From Takakia lepidozioides (taxonomy: Eukaryota; Streptophyta; Takakiopsida; Takakiales; Takakiaceae): a stretch of 60,000 nucleotides of DNA. Under the pieces are notes generated by a model. That model saw only the letters and a list, made by a program, of their open reading frames with translations. It made no database searches and had not been told where the DNA came from. Of this stretch, positions 55,844 to 60,000 are shown piece after piece; within the stretch, counting starts at the first letter, position 1; every line of letters begins with the position of its first letter. The position numbers and the translations under genes were made by a program. The stretch covers positions 13,518,001 through 13,578,000 of the forward strand of contig CM060731.1 in assembly GCA_030704615.1 (NCBI GenBank), written 5' to 3'.

Positions 55844-56413
55844 TTGACATGGAATTGTTTGCTATTTCCTAGTCTCATCCAAGCGTTTCTCCACCCCATA
55901 CCATCCCGATCCTCTGAGATACAGGCCTTCTCCGAAACTCGTCTCGGGGGCTTTTTCAAATCCGACAACCTCCACTGTGCAGTGGAGGTTATCCTGTGTC
56001 TGTACATTGACCTTGTAAGTTCTTTTCTGCAGGTTCATGGCGATGCTGCTGATGCCAACTTCTTGTCGAGACCTCCATTGGAATCCTCCATATCAGAAAT
56101 TCGTCTACAGAGGAACAACATTCACACTACTGTTGAGATTTCTGTCATCGACGATGAAGCATCATCCAGGCACTTGGCTTCCCTTCAATTGCACGACCCT
56201 CTTCTTCAGTCCATTCCTGAAAAAGATGTTCTGTCGCAGGATTGTTTAGGATTGAATATCGAAGATGGAAGACAACTTGACAAATGTGCAGGGGATTTCG
56301 TGGACCTCACTCTACAATCCTCACCCACTAGAAGAGAAACCGGCTTTTTCCACGGCTTTTTCCACACTTTTTGCTGTGGAATCAACCGCAATCCACACCT
56401 GCCGTGGATGTAA
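55844..56413 (+). CDS. Unrecognised open frame with intronic palindrome
   Basis: The part after the acceptor TTTTCTGCAG (56023-56032) reads VHGDAADANFLSRPPLESS and stays open to TAA at 56411-56413. The part before it contains palindrome copy 9 and is likely intron or leader. The C-terminal end overlaps repeat-like TTTTTCCACGGC sequence. No family recognised. Confidence 0.3.
   Translation: MTWNCLLFPSLIQAFLHPIPSRSSEIQAFSETRLGGFFKSDNLHCAVEVILCLYIDLVSSFLQVHGDAADANFLSRPPLESSISEIRLQRNNIHTTVEISVIDDEASSRHLASLQLHDPLLQSIPEKDVLSQDCLGLNIEDGRQLDKCAGDFVDLTLQSSPTRRETGFFHGFFHTFCCGINRNPHLPWM
55967..55990. repeat. 24-bp palindrome, copy 9 (perfect)
   Basis: AACCTCCACTG, TG, CAGTGGAGGTT. It lies about 40 bases upstream of an acceptor-like CTGCAG. 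Confidence 0.95.
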
Positions 56414-56419
56414 GGAACG

Positions 56420-57000
56420 ACTAGTGCTTTCGGACACCCCGTGGACAGCCTGGCTCTCGGGTGGCCCTATAGAAAAGTCCACATGAGGCTTTTTCCATGG
56501 GTGGGCTTTTTTCACGGGGTGCATGGTGACATGACCACTAACATGGCGGATGGCATAGCTGACATGGCAGAGTGTGAAAAAGGCCAGTGTGGCATGTTTC
56601 ACGACGGATTTCATACCTTGAACAAGCCACTATGCGACACGTGTCATATTTCACACCTTCGACAAGTCACTATGCAACACGTGTTTGTTCTTGTGTGGTG
56701 GTAAACATTAATTAATTATTATTTGCTTTCCAATATTAAGTTTGAATATTAATGGATTTAATTTATTATTATTATTATTATTATTATTATAGGAAAAATG
56801 GACAGTGGCCTGGATGAGAACATTATTAAATAACAAAATATTGAAATTATGTTTTTAGAAATTATATTTATTCGCTCAAATACCAAAACACACCCTTTCA
56901 GGGAAGGAGAGTTTGCCTTAGTGTCTATGCTGAGTTGCGTCTCCTACTCTCTGTAATCTAATAGACATTCACATTTTTCCCTCGGTTGTCCCACCCTTGA
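56420..57000. repeat. Short direct repeats and (TTA)n microsatellite
   Basis: CACTATGCGACACGTGTC and CACTATGCAACACGTGT lie in two direct copies about 45 bases apart (56629-56683). CACGGGGTG and CACCCCGTG words face each other around 56430-56520. A TTA/ATT microsatellite lies at about 56763-56792. No gene seen. Confidence 0.6.
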
Positions 57001-57004
57001 CTGC

Positions 57005-57530
57005 GGTCAGAAAAGCATTCATTCCACAGCTTCTCCTCATCTCTATTACATGTTTCTGGATACTTTTCTATTGTCACTTTGGCAGTATCATGTCAAAATC
57101 ACTCCAAACTATGTACCATCTACCCATGCAGGTTTCTTGTAGCTAACCCTCCACAAGGAATCATAAGTAATCTGGAGCTTGAAATCTGACCCTCTTGGAT
57201 GACACTCTATCCCTGCTCCTTCAGTTATCCATGCCTCTGCACAGATCATGCATACATCCTTGCATTGCTGTTAGCAGCTGACAATGACAGCCTAGATTTG
57301 TTCCAGCAAACACCCAACTCAACTTATCACGCCAGTTCCTATTCTCAATTGCATCTACCACTCTGTAATCCAAAGGCATTTACCTTCCAAGACGGTTGTC
57401 CCAACATTGACTGGAGTGAGAAAAGTATTCATTCCACAGCTTCTCCTCTCTGTTACCTATTTCTGGATACTTTCCTATTGTCACTTTGGCAGTATCATGT
57501 CAAAGTCACTCCAAACTATCAAAGGTTCAC
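57005..57530. repeat. ~410-bp-spaced direct duplication
   Basis: ATTCATTCCACAGCTTCTCC, TTGTCACTTTGGCAGTATCA and CACTCCAAACTAT occur near 57015-57110 and again near 57425-57520 with few changes. A following phrase, ACCATCTACCCATGCAGG, occurs at 57115 and at 57684. Confidence 0.8.
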
Positions 57531-57538
57531 TCAACCAG

Positions 57539-58311
57539 TTAACTTGCAGAATTCTTAAAACATGAAAATTTATGGCGATTCTGATAAGAGGGGAAAACAG
57601 AGTGAAATGGGTTGAAGAAGGTGCCTGGATTAGCATTGCCTGATTTTATCAATTGTGCCGCTGCTGCTGCGGCTTCTAGTTGACCATCTACCCATGCAGG
57701 TTTCTTGGAGCTATTTTTCCACGGGGAATCACCCCTTCCCGCATCATTGCTTATAGGTCTCCAAAGCCTCAATCCGCGCCCTTGCTGTGCATATCCTGCA
57801 ATCATCGCACTCCACGACACCACATCTCGTTCAGCCATACTGTCAAATACTTCCTTTGCATCCTCGATGCACCCACATTTGGCATACATGCAGTCCACCA
57901 GGGCAGTGTGCAGAATGACATTGGGTACAATTCCAGATTTGACGATGTCACCATGGACCTCTTTGCCCTTTTCCAGAGCTCCTAGGCTTGCACATGCATT
58001 ACAAACAAATGTGATGTGGTTGGGCTTCACCCCTACGCGCAGCAGTTGCTCATAGGTCTCCAAAGCATTCCTACCACACCCATGTTAAATCCTGCCAACA
58101 TTATATTCAACGTGATCAAAGTTCGTTGAGGCATTCCGTTGAACATTCGGTGTGCATTCATGATGCTCCTGCACTTAACATACATGTTCACAAGGGGTTG
58201 AGGAGAAAAACACTTGGTGTGAATCCACTTTGGATAATGTGACTGAAATGCTCCTTGGTTTAAAGGTTGTAGAGCCTCTTTCAGTCTGCCTGCCTCACAA
58301 AGCATCTTCAC
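57539..58311 (-). pseudogene. Degraded PLS-type PPR sequence
   Basis: On the minus strand PPR motifs are visible: LVNMYVKCRSIMNAHRMFN, YEQLLRVGVKPNHITFVCNA, ALEKGKEVHGDIVKSGIVPN, YAKCGCIEDAKEVFDSM and RDVVSWSAMIAGYAQQGRG. PPR proteins bind organellar RNA. Here the frame changes between the two open parts (near 58050), and the sequence after YAQQGRG runs into unrelated repeat DNA, so it cannot encode a full protein. It is the truncated right end of the PPR array that follows. Confidence 0.8.
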
Positions 58312-58429
58312 ATGCTTAGAAGAGCAAGAAGAGGCATTATGGACTCCCTCTCTTGATCCTCTTTTAGAAGCTGTGGTATGGTTGAGGTGCCTGATTTAAA
58401 TCAGGGCGGCCAGGCCTGCAATGCACACA

Positions 58430-60000
58430 AACATGATGTGGCCGGGCTGAACCCCTTCCCCCATCATTTGCTCATAGGTCTCCAAAGCCTCCATCCCACG
58501 TCCCTGCTGTGCATACCCTGCAAGCATTGCACTCCACGACACCACATCTCGTTCAGCCATAGTGTTGAACATTCCCTTTGCATCCCCGATGCACCCACAT
58601 TTTGCCTACATATCCACTAGGGTATTGTTCAAAATGACATTTGGTACAATTCCAGCTCTGAAGGTGTCACCATGGCCTCCTTCCCTTTTTCCAGAGCTGC
58701 TAGGGCAGTGTTTCGAATGACATTAGGTACAATTCCAGCTTTAATGATATCCCCATGCACCTCTTTGCCCTTCTCCAGGGCTGCCAGGCTCTCAATGCAT
58801 ACAAACATGATGTGGCCGGGCTGGACCCCTTCCCCCTTCAGTTGCTCATAGGTCTCCAAAGCCTCCATCCCACGTCCCTATTGTGCATACCCTGTAAGCA
58901 TCGCACTCCACGACACCACATCTCGTTTAGCCATAGTGTTGAACACTCCTTTTGCATCCCCGATGCACCCACATTTTGCATACATGTCCACTTCGGTATT
59001 GTTCAGAATGACATTTGGTACAATTCCAGCTCTGAAGATGTCACCACGGACCTCCTTCCCCTTTTCCAGAGGTGCCAGGGCAGTGTATGGAATGACATTA
59101 GGTACAATTCCAGCTTTGATGATATCCCCATGCACCTCTTTACCATTCTCCAAGGCTGTCAGGCCTACAATGCATACAAACATGATGTGGTTGGGCTGGA
59201 CCCCTTCCCCCATCATTTGCTCATAGGTCTCCAAAGCCTCCATCCCACGTCCCTGTTGTGCATACCCTGCAAGCATCGCACTCCACGACACCACATCTCG
59301 TTCAGCCATAGTGTTGAACACTCCCTTTGCATCCCCGATGCACCCACATTTTGCCTACATATCCACTAGGGTATTGTTCAAAATGACATTTGGTACAATT
59401 CTAGCTCTGAAGGTGTCACCATGGACCTCCTTCCCTTTTTCCAGAGCTGCCAGGGCAGTACAATTCCAGCTTTGATGATATCCCCATGCACCTCTTTGCC
59501 CTTCTCCAGGGCTGCCAGGCTTGCAATGCATACAAACATGATGTGGCCGGGCTGGACCCCTTCCACCTTCAGTTGCTCATAGGTATTCAGAGCCTCCATC
59601 CCACGTCCCTACTGTGCATACCCTGTAAGCATCGCACTCCACGACACCACATCTCGTTTAGCCATAGTGTTGAACACTCCTTTTGCATCCCCGTTGCACC
59701 CACATTTTGCATACATGTCCACTAGGGTATTGTTCAGAATGACATTTGGTACAATTCCAGCTCTGAAGATGTCACCACGGACCTCCTTCCCCTTCCAGAG
59801 CTGCCAAGGCAGTGTATGGAATGACTTTAGGTACAATTCTAGCTTTGATGATATCCCCATGCACCTCTTTACCCTTCTCCAAGGCTGTCAGGCCTACAAT
59901 GCATACAAACATGATGTGGCTGGGCTGGACCCCTTCCCCCATCATTTGCTCATAGGTCTCCAAAGCCTCCATCCCACGTCCCTGCCGTGCATACCCTACA
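58430..60000 (-). pseudogene. PPR higher-order tandem array, runs off the window
   Basis: About four and a half units of roughly 370 bp, with equivalent points near 58481, 58854, 59230, 59587 and 59959. Each encodes on the minus strand a PLS set (RDVVSWSAMLAGYAQQGRG, ETYEQMMGEGVQPNHIMFVC, ALEKGKEVHGDIIKAGIVPN, LVDMYAKCGCIGDAKGVFN). Each also carries an extra partial copy of the ALEKGKE...GIVPNVI segment. Alternate units agree: units 1 and 3 share TAG in place of the Tyr codon in DMYAKCG, and units 1, 3 and 5 share CATCATTTGCTC where 2 and 4 have CTTCAGTTGCTC. The true repeat is therefore a dimer of about 730-750 bp. Stops and frame changes make it a pseudogene. Confidence 0.85.

Noticed and set aside
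45970-55990. The 46-56 kb block as an endogenous giant-virus or other viral insertion, because of the regular palindromes between gene-like units
   Set aside because: No viral hallmark gene (capsid, packaging ATPase, D5 primase, viral polymerase) was seen, and the genes have ordinary spliceosomal introns.

Overview
The window reads as nuclear DNA of a land plant, most likely a seedless lineage (fern, lycophyte or bryophyte), though the sequence alone does not fix the taxon. The reasons are short GT-AG introns, a heavy-metal-associated (HMA) protein of the plant HPP type, an alpha-SNAP-like gene, PLS-class pentatricopeptide (PPR) sequences, and Gypsy, Copia, LINE, hAT, CACTA-like and En/Spm-like remnants in one stretch. 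No rRNA, tRNA, CRISPR or organellar genes were seen. Many coding-looking frames carry stops or frameshifts, so much of the window is decayed duplicates and mobile DNA.

Layout. 0-4 kb: a broken Gypsy integrase end, a 42-bp minisatellite and unassigned DNA. 4.6-9.6 kb: exons of an alpha-SNAP-like gene, then an unrecognised multi-exon gene whose introns hold two pieces of one LINE family. 10-18 kb: mostly non-coding, with a ~105-bp repeat array and a hAT remnant. 18.4-19.9 kb: an HMA-domain gene on the + strand. 21.8-23.9 kb: two related 94-residue proteins on the - strand. 25.4-29.05 kb: a four-exon - strand gene with a MYND finger and a DUF4470-like region, bracketed by ~300-bp direct repeats. 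31-36 kb: a Copia gag-protease fragment, a CACTA-like terminus, and a spliced En/Spm-type (Transposase_24-like) gene with a MITE in it.

36-45.3 kb is the most unusual block. Four copies (three +, one -) of an undescribed repeat unit occur here. Each has a foldback palindrome centred on CAGCTG-like sequence or lies next to one, then an array of short CATCC...GGATG inverted motifs, then a transcription-unit-like body. The body contains a hairpin of a 9-bp outer stem, a 5-nt bulge, a 7-bp inner stem and a ~52-nt conserved loop. Six of the nine outer base pairs change between copies by paired substitutions, which is direct evidence for a maintained stem.

45.9-56 kb is a second unusual block. Nine copies of a 24-bp palindrome (arms AACCTCCACTG / CAGTGGAGGTT) lie in introns and gaps around four gene-like units: a small Ser/Pro/Tyr-rich protein with RNA-polymerase-II-CTD-like SPGYSP repeats, a decayed ParB-like/DNA-methylase-like gene, and two tandem FCP1-type (CTD phosphatase-like) sequences with altered catalytic motifs. 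57.5-60 kb is a - strand PPR pseudogene array built as a higher-order tandem repeat.

Exon borders, families and homologies are judged by eye; no searches were run.
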